From: Neobacillus novalis NBRC 102450
Lineage (GTDB): Bacteria > Bacillota > Bacilli > Bacillales > Cytobacillaceae
Length of the DNA: 64,000 nucleotides
Direction of reading: 5' to 3'
Assembly (NCBI RefSeq): GCF_001591805.1
Contig: NZ_BCVP01000009.1
Location: forward strand, 186,001 to 250,000
The position numbers and the translations under genes are program-made. The notes beneath the pieces were generated by a model. The model had not been told where the DNA came from. It searched no databases and worked only from the letters and a program-made list of their open reading frames with translations. Of the stretch, positions 16,973 through 29,110 are shown piece by piece. Every line of letters begins with the position of its first letter. Positions within the stretch are counted from its first letter, which is position 1.

Positions 16973-17284
16973 ATGGAACAGGATTTTGAAAAAATATACG
17001 AACAATACAAGCGGCAAAGTGAGCAGCAGGCCCAAATGGAAGCGAATCAACCTAATAAGGATGGAAAAGAAGCGTTCGTCGCGGTCAGGAAAAACGATGA
17101 TGGAGATCTTATAGCTTTTAAGACAAATACAGGGCGGGAGCTGGATTATATAACGGCCCTAGAGGAAGCGAAAGAGGGGAAAATTGCCAATATCGATGTT
17201 TTTCATAAGTACGGGAGAGACATCATCCGAAGCGAGCCGGACGGGATTAGGGAAAATAATCTTGATCATTTACCCGGATTCTAA
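16973..17284 (+). CDS. DUF3892 domain protein
   Basis: A 103-residue protein. Residues ~1-30 are a charged Gln-rich helix. The rest matches DUF3892: EAFVAVRKNDDGDLIAF, then VFHKYGRDIIRSEPDGIRENNL. The function is unknown; many bacilli carry several such small soluble proteins. ATG at 16973 has a strong GGAGGTGG site seven bases upstream. The gene is monocistronic, ending before a hairpin. Confidence 0.82.
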   Translation: MEQDFEKIYEQYKRQSEQQAQMEANQPNKDGKEAFVAVRKNDDGDLIAFKTNTGRELDYITALEEAKEGKIANIDVFHKYGRDIIRSEPDGIRENNLDHLPGF

Positions 17285-17306
17285 TGAGCACCTAAGTAAT
17301 GAAAAA

Positions 17307-17334
17307 AGAGCTTTACCCCAGGGGGTAAAGCTTT
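17307..17334. terminator. Hairpin after the DUF3892 gene
   Basis: AGCTTTACCCC and GGGGTAAAGCT face each other across two bases. The 3' side has only a weak T-run, so it is a terminator-like hairpin rather than a textbook one. Confidence 0.65.
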
Positions 17335-17426
17335 ATCCTACAATAAGCCACTAAGATTTTTTTGCATGTTTATATTTAAACTTAATAGCAAAGTATATTA
17401 CATATACACTAGAAGGGTTTATATTT

Positions 17427-17918
17427 ATGTCAATTGAATCTATTGTTATCATACTTATGTGGGGTATAGGCCTTGTTTCCTTCCTATTTATACCGAAGAA
17501 TCGGATGAGAAGATTTATCCTTGCTCATCTTTTTTGTCAATCACTTACGTGGTTGTCTTCTTTATTTCATGTACAATTTAACCTGCTAACATTTCCGTAT
17601 AGGGAGTTTCCAAACGCCACAGACTTACTAGTAACTACTGAATACTTTTTTTATCCAACCTTTTGTGCGTTTTACATCATCTTTGAGTCAAAAGGGAACT
17701 ACCTCTTTCGTCTAATCTATTTGTCCTTCTGGATCACAGGGCTAACAATGATCGATTTTTTGATTGAAAGGTATACGAACCTAATTGAATATGCCCATTA
17801 TTCTTGGTATTGGACATGGGTAAATTTCGTTATTTTGTTTGCTGTTACGAACATTTTCTACCAATGGTTTTTTAAAGATAAAGCACTGTTTGGAGAGGAT
17901 GAGGGGGTCACAAGATGA
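17427..17918 (+). CDS. CBO0543 family membrane protein (first of two)
   Basis: A 163-residue protein with four to five hydrophobic segments. PKNRMRRFILAHLFCQSLTWL, a VTTEYFFYPTFCAFY segment and the late YAHYSWYWTWVNFVILF match the CBO0543 family of spore-former membrane proteins of unknown function. The start has AGAAGGG nine bases upstream. It overlaps its paralogue by four bases, so the pair is co-translated. The two share the same layout but only modest identity, suggesting an old duplication. Confidence 0.8.
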   Translation: MSIESIVIILMWGIGLVSFLFIPKNRMRRFILAHLFCQSLTWLSSLFHVQFNLLTFPYREFPNATDLLVTTEYFFYPTFCAFYIIFESKGNYLFRLIYLSFWITGLTMIDFLIERYTNLIEYAHYSWYWTWVNFVILFAVTNIFYQWFFKDKALFGEDEGVTR

Positions 17919-18391
17919 AATTAGAATGGGGCATTTTAATTTCTGTGTGGCTTGGTATTACCGGATTGATATTTATTATTCCGAGAAATAAACGACGTTT
18001 AGCGATTGTCGCCTTCTTTTTCAAACAAGTGATAACGTGGATTGCAGGATTAGTTGTAGTTGAAAATCAATTACTAACGTATCCAATCCGTCTTTTTTCA
18101 GGAATAAATCGATCAAGCTTTACATATGAGTATTATGTATACCCGGTTATTTGCGGTGTATTTAACGCGTATTACCCTAATTCCCGCGGAAAAATATATA
18201 AGTTCTTGTACTATGTTGCATACTGTACCGTGCTTACAGTTCCTGAGGTTTTTTTAGAAAAAAAGACAGACTTGATCCATTATATCCATTGGAATTGGTA
18301 TTGGTCGTGGATCACATTATTTATCACATTTTGGATGACTAGATGCTTTTGTGTATGGTTTTTCAATGGTCTTGCAAAGGAAATGGATTAA
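17915..18391 (+). CDS. CBO0543 family membrane protein (second of two)
   Basis: A 158-residue paralogue of the preceding protein, with the matching features PRNKRRLAIVAFFFKQVITWI, FTYEYYVYPVICGVF and IHWNWYWSWITLFI. It has four to five membrane segments. The start ATG overlaps the upstream stop. A bidirectional terminator closes the operon against leuD. Tandem co-translated paralogues may form a heteromer, which is inference only. Confidence 0.8.
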   Translation: MKLEWGILISVWLGITGLIFIIPRNKRRLAIVAFFFKQVITWIAGLVVVENQLLTYPIRLFSGINRSSFTYEYYVYPVICGVFNAYYPNSRGKIYKFLYYVAYCTVLTVPEVFLEKKTDLIHYIHWNWYWSWITLFITFWMTRCFCVWFFNGLAKEMD

Positions 18392-18443
18392 ATTTCACCT
18401 TTAGGGATAGTTGTGTTTTTTCGGAAAGGATAAGCTTTCAGCA

Positions 18444-18485
18444 AAAAAACACATGGCGATATCTAGGAAAAGCCATGTGTTTTTT
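18444..18485. terminator. Bidirectional terminator between CBO0543 pair and leuD
   Basis: AAAAAACACATGGC and GCCATGTGTTTTTT form a 14-bp stem with T-runs in both directions. It ends both the CBO0543 operon and the ilv-leu operon. Confidence 0.9.
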
Positions 18486-18507
18486 GTGCTTGATTTGATT
18501 ATTTTCC

Positions 18508-19101
18508 TCAATTTGCTAAATTAGGCTTAAGTTCGTATTGCTTGATTTTTTCCTCGTAACTTAAGGTAACGCTAATTTCATCCCAGCCGTTTAGGAGCAT
18601 TTGTTTCGGATATGGTGCAATCCCGAACTTTATTTCAAAGCCCTCATTATCATAGACGATTTGTTCCTCAAGGTTCACGGTTAATGTGTACTTCTCGGAT
18701 TCGGCTTTTTTCAAAATCATTTGGACATGTTCCTCGCTTACTTGAATCGCAAGAATGCCATTTTTCACGCAGTTGTTTTTAAAAATATCCGCATAGCTAG
18801 GCGCGATAATGACTTTGAACCCAAAATCCTGTACAGCCCAGGGAGCGTGTTCACGAGAGGAACCGCAGCCAAAGTTTTCTCCGGCTACTAAAATAGATGC
18901 GTTTTTATACTTTGAATCATTCAAAGGAAAATCTGGACGAGGCTTCCCATTGTCGTCAAAACGCCAGTGGTAAAATAAGAATTGCCCAAAGCCGGTGCGT
19001 TCGATTCGCTTTAAGAACTGTTTCGGAATAATTTGGTCAGTGTCGACATTGGTCCGGTTTAACGGACAAACAAGGCCTTGGTGAGTACGTAAAGGCTCCA
19101 T
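18508..19101 (-). CDS. leuD: 3-isopropylmalate dehydratase small subunit
   Basis: A 197-residue LeuD. With LeuC it isomerises 2- to 3-isopropylmalate in leucine synthesis. RTNVDTDQIIPKQFLKR near the start and GCGSSREHAPWA are the conserved swivel-domain blocks of the aconitase superfamily. It is the last gene of the ilv-leu operon, three bases after leuC, and ends before a strong terminator. The start ATG lies directly after the leuC stop. Confidence 0.97.
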   Translation of the reverse strand: MEPLRTHQGLVCPLNRTNVDTDQIIPKQFLKRIERTGFGQFLFYHWRFDDNGKPRPDFPLNDSKYKNASILVAGENFGCGSSREHAPWAVQDFGFKVIIAPSYADIFKNNCVKNGILAIQVSEEHVQMILKKAESEKYTLTVNLEEQIVYDNEGFEIKFGIAPYPKQMLLNGWDEISVTLSYEEKIKQYELKPNLAN

Positions 19102-19104
19102 TAA

Positions 19105-20523
19105 TTAACCAACCTCCTGTGCAGTGAACTTGCGGACATCAACAAAGTGACCGGCCACCGCGGCAGCCGCAGCCATTTCTGGACTAACAAGGTGGGTGCG
19201 TGCACCGTTTCCTTGCCTGCCTTCAAAATTACGGTTTGAAGTGGAAGCGCAGCGTTCACCAGCGGGGACGATGTCATCATTCATTGCCAAGCACATACTG
19301 CATCCGGCTTCGCGCCATTCAAAGCCAGCTTCTTTAAAGACTTGATCCAAGCCTTCTTTTTCGGCTGAGAGCTTGACATTATATGATCCTGGAACAACAA
19401 TCGCTTTCACAGTGGGGCTAACCTTCCGGCCCCGAACAACCTCGGCAGCTTTACGTAAGTCACTTAAACGGGAATTTGTGCACGAACCGATGAAAACATG
19501 GTCAATTTTTACAGTAGAAATTGGCTGTCCGGCCTCAAGTCCCATGTAGGAAAGAGCCCTGCTGATTTCATCCCGCTCGGTCGGCTTTTCTTTGTCGGCA
19601 GGATTCGGAACGGCTGCTGTAATTGGGATACACATGCCTGGATTCGTTCCCCAGGTAACCTGCGGCTCGACTTCAGCTGCCTCGATTTCAACGACTGCAT
19701 CATAGGCGGCACCAGTATCGGTGGCAAGGGCACGCCATTTAGCCACTGCTTCGTCGAACGCCTCACTTTGAGGGACATGTCGTCTCCCTCTTAAGTATTC
19801 AAATGTCGTTTCATCCGGGGTGATAAGTCCTGCTCTTGCACCGGCTTCAATTGACATGTTACAAACGGTCATCCGCTCTTCCATTGATAGGGTGCGAATG
19901 GCTTCACCTGTGTATTCCATCACATAACCCGTTCCAAATTGCACGCCAAATTTCCCGATGATCGCTAAGATTAAGTCTTTTGCGGTAACGCCTGTCCCAA
20001 GCTTCCCATTTACTTTGACATTTAGTGTTTTTGGCGGTGCCTGCCAAAGGGTTTGTGTCGCAAGGACATGCTCAACTTCACTTGTGCCAATTCCGAAAGC
20101 GAGAGCTCCGAACGCACCATGTGTTGACGTATGGCTATCACCGCAGACAATTGTTTTTCCGGGCTGGGTTAGACCAAGCTCTGGACCAATCACATGGACA
20201 ATCCCATTATCCGGGTGATGAATATCAGCTAATGTTACGCCGAATTCTTGACAATTTTGCTGTAAGGCATCGATTTGCTTTTTCGAAATAGGATCATTGA
20301 TGACTAGTCGTTGGCGGGTTGGCACATTGTGATCCATCGTAGCGAAGGTAAGGTCCGGGCGGCGGATCTTGCGCCCGTTCATTCGTAAGCCCTCAAATGC
20401 TTGAGGAGAGGTCACTTCGTGAACGAGATGCAAATCAATATAAAGTAAATCCGGTTTCCCATCTTCCTGATGGACAACATGCTGTTCCCAAATTTTTTGG
20501 ATTATCGTTTTTGGTGTCTGCAT
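19105..20523 (-). CDS. leuC: 3-isopropylmalate dehydratase large subunit
   Basis: A 472-residue LeuC, the iron-sulfur subunit of isopropylmalate isomerase. The cluster cysteines are seen in GSCTNSR and [18 protein letters not shown] and [26 protein letters not shown] are substrate-site blocks. ATG at 20523 (MQTPKTII) is chosen, with GAGGAAGGAAG upstream; a GTG five codons earlier overlaps that site. An unusually long gap to leuB holds a 21-bp repeat array. Confidence 0.97.
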   Translation of the reverse strand: MQTPKTIIQKIWEQHVVHQEDGKPDLLYIDLHLVHEVTSPQAFEGLRMNGRKIRRPDLTFATMDHNVPTRQRLVINDPISKKQIDALQQNCQEFGVTLADIHHPDNGIVHVIGPELGLTQPGKTIVCGDSHTSTHGAFGALAFGIGTSEVEHVLATQTLWQAPPKTLNVKVNGKLGTGVTAKDLILAIIGKFGVQFGTGYVMEYTGEAIRTLSMEERMTVCNMSIEAGARAGLITPDETTFEYLRGRRHVPQSEAFDEAVAKWRALATDTGAAYDAVVEIEAAEVEPQVTWGTNPGMCIPITAAVPNPADKEKPTERDEISRALSYMGLEAGQPISTVKIDHVFIGSCTNSRLSDLRKAAEVVRGRKVSPTVKAIVVPGSYNVKLSAEKEGLDQVFKEAGFEWREAGCSMCLAMNDDIVPAGERCASTSNRNFEGRQGNGARTHLVSPEMAAAAAVAGHFVDVRKFTAQEVG

Positions 20524-20581
20524 AGCTTCCTTCCTCACGTTAATAGATTTATATATTGCGGAATTGGCGGATGGCGCGCTT

Positions 20582-20674
20582 CAACTGTCGGATAGCGCAC
20601 GCCAACTGTCGTAAAGCTTACGCCAACTGTCGTAAAACCCACACCAACTGTCGGCAACCGAGTTCCAACTGTCG
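20582..20674. repeat. Five-copy array of CAACTGTCG with exact 21-bp period
   Basis: CAACTGTCG begins at 20582, 20603, 20624, 20645 and 20666, each exactly 21 bases apart. The bases between copies vary (several begin with G or GTAAA and end with CGC). The array lies inside the ilv-leu operon, between leuB and leuC, so it is transcribed. The same core occurs twice at the same period at 34147. Confidence 0.85.
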
Positions 20675-20741
20675 ATTAACCTCATTTCAATAGAAGGTAA
20701 GGGTAAACCGCCAATCTAATTCGGTTTACCCCCAAAAGTAA

Positions 20742-21848
20742 TCAAAAATAACAACTTGCGATACACTTAGAAGCTGTTTGCGTTTTAATAAAATCAACGA
20801 TTAGCTTCGTCATTTCCGTGGTGCCTACCTGGCGGCCATTTTCAACCCGCAGGTCAGCGGTATGGAAGCCAGCATCAAGCGCACTTTGGACGCCATCCTC
20901 TATCATTTTTGCCTCATCATCCAATCCAAAGGAGTATCTTAGCATCAGTGCTGCTGAGAGAATCATTGCGACAGGATTGGCAACACCTTTACCGGCAATG
21001 TCCGGCGCTGAGCCGTGCACTGGTTCGTATAGACCAACCCCAGACTCATTTATGCTGGCAGAAGGGAGCATGCCGAGCGAGCCAGTTAAAACGGAGGCTT
21101 CGTCGCTTAAGATATCGCCAAACATATTCTCGGTGACAATGACATCGAAATGAGTTGGATTCGTAATTAGCTTCATAGCAGCAGCATCGACCAAAACATA
21201 TTCGACCGCTACATCTGGATACTGAGCCTTTTTCTCTTCAACAATTTCCCGCCAGAGCTTGCTGGATTCAAGGACATTTGCTTTATCAACAGAAGTTAGT
21301 CGGCCGCGGCGGCCTTGTGCCGCTTTAAAAGCTTTATCGACGATTCTCTCAATCTCCCGCCTGGTGTAGACAAGTGTATCGACAACGACCTGGCCATTAT
21401 CCCGGCGTTCACTTGGGGATCCGAAGTAAATCCCCCCGGTTAATTCACGGACAATAAGGAGGTCGCTTCCGGAAATGACTTCTTCTTTTAACGGCGAGGC
21501 ATGGAGCAGGTTCTTGAATCCTTTAATCGGTCTTAAGTTGGCATATAAGTCAAGTGCTTTGCGGATCCCAAGTAAACCGCGTTCAGGACGTAAGTGGGAT
21601 GGATTTAGATCCCATTTTGGGCCGCCGACAGCCCCAAGTAATACAGCATCTGCCTGCTTACAGGCATTAACAGTAGTTTCTGGAAGAGGAGTGCCGTAAA
21701 GGTCAATGGCTGCTCCTCCGATTTCATGGGTCTCGAAACTAAACAAGTGATTAAATTCTTCAGCAATCGCGCTTAATACATCCTTGGCAGATTCAATAAC
21801 TTCCTTGCCGATCCCATCACCGGGAAGTAAAACAATATGTTTTTTCAC
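20742..21848 (-). CDS. leuB: 3-isopropylmalate dehydrogenase
   Basis: A 368-residue LeuB, the NAD-dependent oxidative decarboxylase of leucine synthesis. IVLLPGDGIGKEV, RPERGLLGIRKALDLYANLRP, ELTGGIYFG and VHGSAPDIAGKGVANPVA are family landmarks. The start is GTG at 21848, nine bases after AAGGAGG. A TTG three codons earlier lies too close to that site. The C-terminus ends SKCIASCYF, slightly longer than usual. The gap to leuA contains a symmetric repeat motif. Confidence 0.97.
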   Translation of the reverse strand: MKKHIVLLPGDGIGKEVIESAKDVLSAIAEEFNHLFSFETHEIGGAAIDLYGTPLPETTVNACKQADAVLLGAVGGPKWDLNPSHLRPERGLLGIRKALDLYANLRPIKGFKNLLHASPLKEEVISGSDLLIVRELTGGIYFGSPSERRDNGQVVVDTLVYTRREIERIVDKAFKAAQGRRGRLTSVDKANVLESSKLWREIVEEKKAQYPDVAVEYVLVDAAAMKLITNPTHFDVIVTENMFGDILSDEASVLTGSLGMLPSASINESGVGLYEPVHGSAPDIAGKGVANPVAMILSAALMLRYSFGLDDEAKMIEDGVQSALDAGFHTADLRVENGRQVGTTEMTKLIVDFIKTQTASKCIASCYF

Positions 21849-21884
21849 TAGAAGCAACCTCCTTATTTAATAAAAAAATCTTTT

Positions 21885-21931
21885 GGTGCCTGACACCGTT
21901 TGGAGAAAATATCCAAACGGTACCTGACACC
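21885..21931. repeat. Paired GGTGCCTGACACC / GGTACCTGACACC motif around a hairpin
   Basis: Two 13-base direct copies (21885-21897 and 21919-21931) flank an inverted repeat CCGTTTGG...CCAAACGG. The unit sits between leuA and leuB inside the operon. A related motif occurs at 16710. No T-run follows on the minus strand, so it need not end transcription. Confidence 0.65.
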
Positions 21932-21959
21932 ATTTTACAAAAATTAGCAAAAATGAATT

Positions 21960-24528
<2,569 letters not shown>

Positions 24529-24548
24529 TCATCCTTTCAAGAATATTA

Positions 24549-25070
24549 TTATTTTAATAGTGAATATGTTGCTAGATCGTTAACCTGTGGCTGGTGGCCG
24601 CGTAAAAAGGCCGTTAGTCCTGTTCTGGCAATTTCTTTAATTCCATAAGGGCGCAAGAGTTCGATTAAGGCATCGATTTTTTCCGGCCGGCCAGTGATTT
24701 GGACGGCTAAGCTTTCCTTGCTGACGTCGATAATCGAAGCACGGAATGGATCAATAATGCCGTTGATTTCGCTGCGGAGCTGTGAGCTGCTCGCCACTTT
24801 GATAAGCGCCAGCTCTCTAACGACAATCGCCTTATCAGTAATATCGGAAACTTTTAACACATCAATTTGCTTGTTTAATTGTTTTGTTACCTGTTCGAGG
24901 CGCTGCTCATCTTCAATCTCAACAACTAGGGTCATTTTTGAAATACCTTCCGTTTCAGCAGGACCGACTGAGATACTTTCGATATTAAATTGCCGCCTTT
25001 GCAATAGGCCGGTGACACGATTGAGGACACCGCTCCGGTCTTGAACTGTTAAGGTTATGATTCGTTTCAT
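24549..25070 (-). CDS. ilvN: Acetolactate synthase small (regulatory) subunit
   Basis: A 173-residue protein with an N-terminal ACT domain ([31 protein letters not shown]), as in IlvN/IlvH. This subunit activates IlvB and confers valine feedback. It overlaps the ilvB stop by four bases, which keeps the subunits in step. The length is normal for bacilli, where the gene is often called ilvH. Confidence 0.96.
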   Translation of the reverse strand: MKRIITLTVQDRSGVLNRVTGLLQRRQFNIESISVGPAETEGISKMTLVVEIEDEQRLEQVTKQLNKQIDVLKVSDITDKAIVVRELALIKVASSSQLRSEINGIIDPFRASIIDVSKESLAVQITGRPEKIDALIELLRPYGIKEIARTGLTAFLRGHQPQVNDLATYSLLK

Positions 25071-26797
25071 GAAGGTTTCACCCCAATCATTTCATGGATT
25101 CCTTTGCCAGGGGCAATCATTGGAAAAACTTTTTCCTGCTGCAGCACGCGGCAATCTACAAGAACTGGGCCATCATGGGCAAACAGCTCTGGCAAGGAGG
25201 TGATGAGGTCCTCCTGGTTGTCAATTTTCATCCCGCGAATCCCATAGCTTTCAGCGAGCTTAACAAAATCAGGCTGAGTATGGAGAATCGATTCGGAAAT
25301 CCGGTTGCCGTGCAGTAATTCCTGCCACTGCCGAACCATACCAAGAGCTCCATTATTAACGATGATGATTTTGACTGGCAGGTTTCGTTCGTATATAACG
25401 GATAGCTCTTGCAGAGTCATTTGGAAACCGCCGTCGCCGACAATGGCTACAACTGTACTTTCCGGTGATGCTATTTGTGCCCCAATGGCAGCAGGGAAGC
25501 CGAAGCCCATTGTTCCTAGTCCGCCTGAAGTAACCCAGCGATGCGGCTCTCTAAAAGTGTAGTACTGGGCTGCCCACATTTGGTGCTGGCCGACATCTGT
25601 TGTAACAATCGCCTCCCCGTTAGTGACTTTATGAACTGCTTCAATCAACCACTGTGGACACATTCCGTCTGGATTGTGTTTATACCAAAGTGGATATTCC
25701 TGTTTATATTGATGGAGTGTTTCCAGCCATGCCTTGATTTCGGGTGATTCCGCTGTTTGATCGATTAATTCAACTAATGCCTCTTTTGCATCGGATACAA
25801 TCGGTATTTGGGTTGGTACATTTTTACCGATTTCCGCCGGGTCGATATCGATGTGGGCGACCTTCGCATGAGGCGCAAAGTGTTTAAGATTGCCTGTTAA
25901 CCTGTCATCGAACCGAGCGCCAAAATTGATGAGTAAATCAGTTTCATATATAGCCATATTTGCTGCGTAGGTTCCATGCATGCCGCCCATCCCTAACGAG
26001 AGAGGGCTATCGGCTGGAAAGGCACCAAGTCCTAGTAATGTTGTCACGACCGGAAGCTGGTGTTTTTCGGCAAAAGCAGTTAATTCTCTCGACGCTTTTC
26101 CATGGAGTACCCCAGCTCCTGCCAGTATGACGGGCTTTTTTGCTTTGGCAATTGAATCTGCCAGTTTTTTAATCTGCAATGGATTTGGCTTTGTTGTTGG
26201 CTGGTACCCTGGTAAATCGATACATGCATCTTCAGGTTCCTCAACTAGAACTCCCGCCGAAATGTCTTTTGGAATGTCGACTAAAACTGGGCCTGGCCGG
26301 CCGGTAGAAGCAATATGAAAAGCTTCCTTCACGATCCTTGGCAAGTCAGAAATGGATTGCACCTGATAATTATGTTTGGTGATTGGCGTCGTAATCGCCA
26401 TTACATCAGCTTCTTGGAAGGCATCTGTTCCAATGACGCTGCGTGCAACCTGCCCTGTGAATACCACGAGCGGTAAGGAATCCATCATTGCATCTGTAAT
26501 TCCAGTCACCAAGTTTGTAGCACCCGGGCCTGAAGTAGCAATAACTACACCAGGCTTGCCGGTAATTCGGGCATATCCCTCGGCCGCATGGATCATTCCC
26601 TGCTCGTGACGGAAAAGAATGTGTTTAATAGTGCCTTGGGCCCGATAGATTGCGTCGTAAATTGGCAGGACAGCACCTCCCGGATACCCAAATAATGTGT
26701 CAACACCTTCGCTTTTTAATAGGTCAATGAGAAGGTCTGCACCTGTTTTAGGTGCGGTACTGGTTAGGAATTCCAGCTGTTTTGCTTCTACTTTCAC
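25067..26797 (-). CDS. ilvB: Acetolactate synthase large (catalytic) subunit
   Basis: A 576-residue thiamine-diphosphate enzyme that joins two pyruvates, or pyruvate and 2-oxobutyrate. [21 protein letters not shown] holds the catalytic Glu. [19 protein letters not shown] followed by NN is the ThDP/Mg motif. The start is GTG at 26797 ([10 protein letters not shown]), eight bases after AAGGAGGG. Upstream in-frame codons extend into the leader without a ribosome site. It is the first gene after the T-box terminator. Confidence 0.97.
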   Translation of the reverse strand: MKVEAKQLEFLTSTAPKTGADLLIDLLKSEGVDTLFGYPGGAVLPIYDAIYRAQGTIKHILFRHEQGMIHAAEGYARITGKPGVVIATSGPGATNLVTGITDAMMDSLPLVVFTGQVARSVIGTDAFQEADVMAITTPITKHNYQVQSISDLPRIVKEAFHIASTGRPGPVLVDIPKDISAGVLVEEPEDACIDLPGYQPTTKPNPLQIKKLADSIAKAKKPVILAGAGVLHGKASRELTAFAEKHQLPVVTTLLGLGAFPADSPLSLGMGGMHGTYAANMAIYETDLLINFGARFDDRLTGNLKHFAPHAKVAHIDIDPAEIGKNVPTQIPIVSDAKEALVELIDQTAESPEIKAWLETLHQYKQEYPLWYKHNPDGMCPQWLIEAVHKVTNGEAIVTTDVGQHQMWAAQYYTFREPHRWVTSGGLGTMGFGFPAAIGAQIASPESTVVAIVGDGGFQMTLQELSVIYERNLPVKIIIVNNGALGMVRQWQELLHGNRISESILHTQPDFVKLAESYGIRGMKIDNQEDLITSLPELFAHDGPVLVDCRVLQQEKVFPMIAPGKGIHEMIGVKPS

Positions 26798-26918
26798 GTC
26801 GTAATCCCTCCTTGTGGATGATTGAATATTTGAAAAATTGAGCGTGTGACTGGGTTTTAATATAGTTATTAGGTTCAAAATCGATTTAGAGGCATTTGTT
26901 TCCCTTATTTTTCCATGA

Positions 26919-27009
26919 AATGTCGATAAACTTTGAAAATATGTCGTTACCCTCCGAAAATATGTCGATAAACTTTGAAAACATGTCGTTACCCTCCGAA
27001 AATATGTCG
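26919..27009. repeat. Five-copy ATGTCG array with 21-22 bp period
   Basis: ATGTCG begins at 26919, 26941, 26962, 26983 and 27004 (steps 22, 21, 21, 21). Alternate spacers match each other (TTACCCTCCGAAA and ATAAACTTTGAAAA), so there is also a 42-bp superperiod. The array lies between the T-box terminator and the ilvB ribosome site, so it is part of the read-through 5' untranslated region. Confidence 0.85.
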
Positions 27010-27040
27010 AAAACTAAATTTAATCCCAAAACATATTAAA

Positions 27041-27358
27041 AAAGGCCTTTTCGTCCCCGAATAAACTGCAGTCTAGAACATCTAAGCAGAATAATCGGGG
27101 AGAAAAGGCCTTCTTTTTCTCGGTACCACCCGGTTTTACAGTATCCTTACGAATACTGCCTTATGAAGCGACAACTAAATCAAAAAACGCTTCTTTTGGT
27201 AACAGGTGATCAGTTAAGAACACCCGATTGAGCCTACTAAAGTAAAAACTGTTCAGCTCAACACTCAGGGATGATGTCGGAATAAGTTGTATTACTGGGC
27301 TTCCAGCAACCCCAGCTCTCTGAAAATACAATTTCTTATTCCTTTATTCCCGTCATCG
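27041..27358 (-). promoter_or_regulatory. T-box leader controlling ilvB-ilvN-ilvC-leuABCD
   Basis: The T-box sequence CGGGTGGTACCG is at 27121-27132 on the minus strand. Upstream is a Stem I with GAGAGCTGGGG and a GCTGGAAGCCCAG arm. Downstream a terminator pairs AAGGCCTTTTCTCCCCGA with TCGGGGACGAAAAGGCC before a T-run (27038-27115). Uncharged tRNA stabilises the antiterminator and allows transcription. In my folding GGGA/UCCC and GGAAUAAG/CUUAUUCC enclose GACAUCA, which suggests AUC (Ile) as specifier at 27273-27275. Many bacillary ilv-leu leaders use Leu, so this needs folding software. Confidence 0.93.
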
Positions 27359-27428
27359 ATTTTTTTATTAAAATGTCAGTTTTTTAGTACCTTAACTTCA
27401 TTGGAAGGGGAGGGGTACTAGTGAATCC

Positions 27429-29099
27429 CTATATTTTCATTACCCCGCCAGTGTTGGCAGAGGTAACAAGTTTTGCATATTTTGCTAGATAGCCAGTTTT
27501 GATTTTCGGCTCTGGCTTCACCCATGAACGGCGTCTTTCTGCCAATTCCTCCTCATCAACGAGGAGTTCTATGGAACGTGCTGGTAAATCAATTAAAATT
27601 TTGTCACCATTTTTAACAAAAGCGATTGGACCGCCTTCAGCTGCTTCTGGTGAAATATGGCCAATGGAGATACCACGGCTGGCTCCTGAAAAGCGGCCGT
27701 CTGTGATCAGCGCAACTTCCTTACCTAATCCACGACCCATAATAGCGGAGGTAGGGGCAAGCATTTCCGGCATTCCTGGGCCGCCTTTTGGCCCTTCATA
27801 GCGAATTACCACAACGTGCCCTGCGTGAACAGTACCATTATTAATGTTTTCCTGAGCTTCTTCCTGCGAATCAAAAACAATCGCTTCACCCAAGAATGTT
27901 TGAATGGATGGGTCAACAGCGCCAACCTTGATAACACTACCGTCTGGAGCAATGTTTCCATAGAGGATGGATAAGCCGCCAACAGGGCTATATGGATTCT
28001 CTTTCGGGCGAATAACCCTTTCATCCGTGATTGTTGCATCCTTCACATTTTCAGCTAGCGTTTTTCCGGTAATCGAAAGGCATTCAGGGTGTAATGCCCC
28101 CTCAACCTTACAAAGCTCATTCAAAATGGCACTAACGCCGCCTGCTTGATGGACATCTGCCATTGAATAATCAGATGCTGGCATAATTTTTGATAGGTAA
28201 GGAACTTTTTCAGCAATTTTGTTAATATCACGTAAATCGTATTCAATCCCAGCCTCATGAGCGATAGCCAAAGTATGTAGCACAGTGTTGGTAGAACCAC
28301 CCATGGCCATATCTAAAGCGAAGGCATTATCAATCGCTTCTCTCGTAATGATGTCGCGTGGACGAATGTCTTTCTTCACTAATTCAATTAAATGCCGAGC
28401 AGCTTGCCTGATAAGTTCATGCCTTTCATCTGACGTTGCGACAATTGTTCCGTTTCCAGGAACAGTCATCCCTAAAACTTCCATCAGACAGTTCATCGAA
28501 TTGGCTGTGAACATTCCTGAACAAGAGCCGCAAGTGGGACAGGCACTTGTTTCAATGTCGAGCAATTCCTGCTCACTCATTGTTCCACTATGGTAAGCGC
28601 CAACACCTTCAAAAACGGAAGTAAGGGAAAGGTTCTTCCCCGTTGTTGGGGAAACGCCAGCTTCCATTGGACCACCTGATACAAATACAGATGGTACGTT
28701 GGTTCTAGCAGCAGCCATCAGCATTCCCGGTGTGATTTTGTCACAGTTTGGAATGTAAAACACACCATCGAACCAATGGGCATTAATGACGGTTTCCGCA
28801 CTGTCGGCAATAATCTCACGGCTAGGCAGCGAGTAACGCATGCCGATATGTCCCATGGCAATGCCATCATCAACGCCAATCGTATTAAATTCAAACGGAA
28901 TCCCGCCGGCTTCACGGATGGCCTCTTTGACAATCTCACCGAAATGATTAAGGTGTTTATGTCCCGGGATAATTTCAATAAACGAGTTGCAAACACCGAT
29001 AAACGGTTTTTCTAAATCTTTCACTGTTACCCCAGTTGCGTATAATAAGCTGCGGTGGGGGGCACGATCAATCCCCTTTTTAATCATATCGCTTCGCAT
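27429..29099 (-). CDS. ilvD: Dihydroxy-acid dehydratase
   Basis: A 556-residue IlvD that dehydrates dihydroxy acids to 2-oxo acids in valine, isoleucine and leucine synthesis. It keeps the iron-sulfur and metal residues: [38 protein letters not shown] and [35 protein letters not shown] is also typical. ATG start with AGGAGAT upstream, eleven bases after ilvE. It lies upstream of the T-box and so escapes direct T-box control. Confidence 0.97.
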   Translation of the reverse strand: MRSDMIKKGIDRAPHRSLLYATGVTVKDLEKPFIGVCNSFIEIIPGHKHLNHFGEIVKEAIREAGGIPFEFNTIGVDDGIAMGHIGMRYSLPSREIIADSAETVINAHWFDGVFYIPNCDKITPGMLMAAARTNVPSVFVSGGPMEAGVSPTTGKNLSLTSVFEGVGAYHSGTMSEQELLDIETSACPTCGSCSGMFTANSMNCLMEVLGMTVPGNGTIVATSDERHELIRQAARHLIELVKKDIRPRDIITREAIDNAFALDMAMGGSTNTVLHTLAIAHEAGIEYDLRDINKIAEKVPYLSKIMPASDYSMADVHQAGGVSAILNELCKVEGALHPECLSITGKTLAENVKDATITDERVIRPKENPYSPVGGLSILYGNIAPDGSVIKVGAVDPSIQTFLGEAIVFDSQEEAQENINNGTVHAGHVVVIRYEGPKGGPGMPEMLAPTSAIMGRGLGKEVALITDGRFSGASRGISIGHISPEAAEGGPIAFVKNGDKILIDLPARSIELLVDEEELAERRRSWVKPEPKIKTGYLAKYAKLVTSANTGGVMKI

Positions 29100-29110
29100 T
29101 TTTCTATCTC

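Noticed and set aside
17299-17426. Riboswitch before the CBO0543 genes
   Set aside because: Only one simple hairpin is present, best explained as the end of the DUF3892 transcript.
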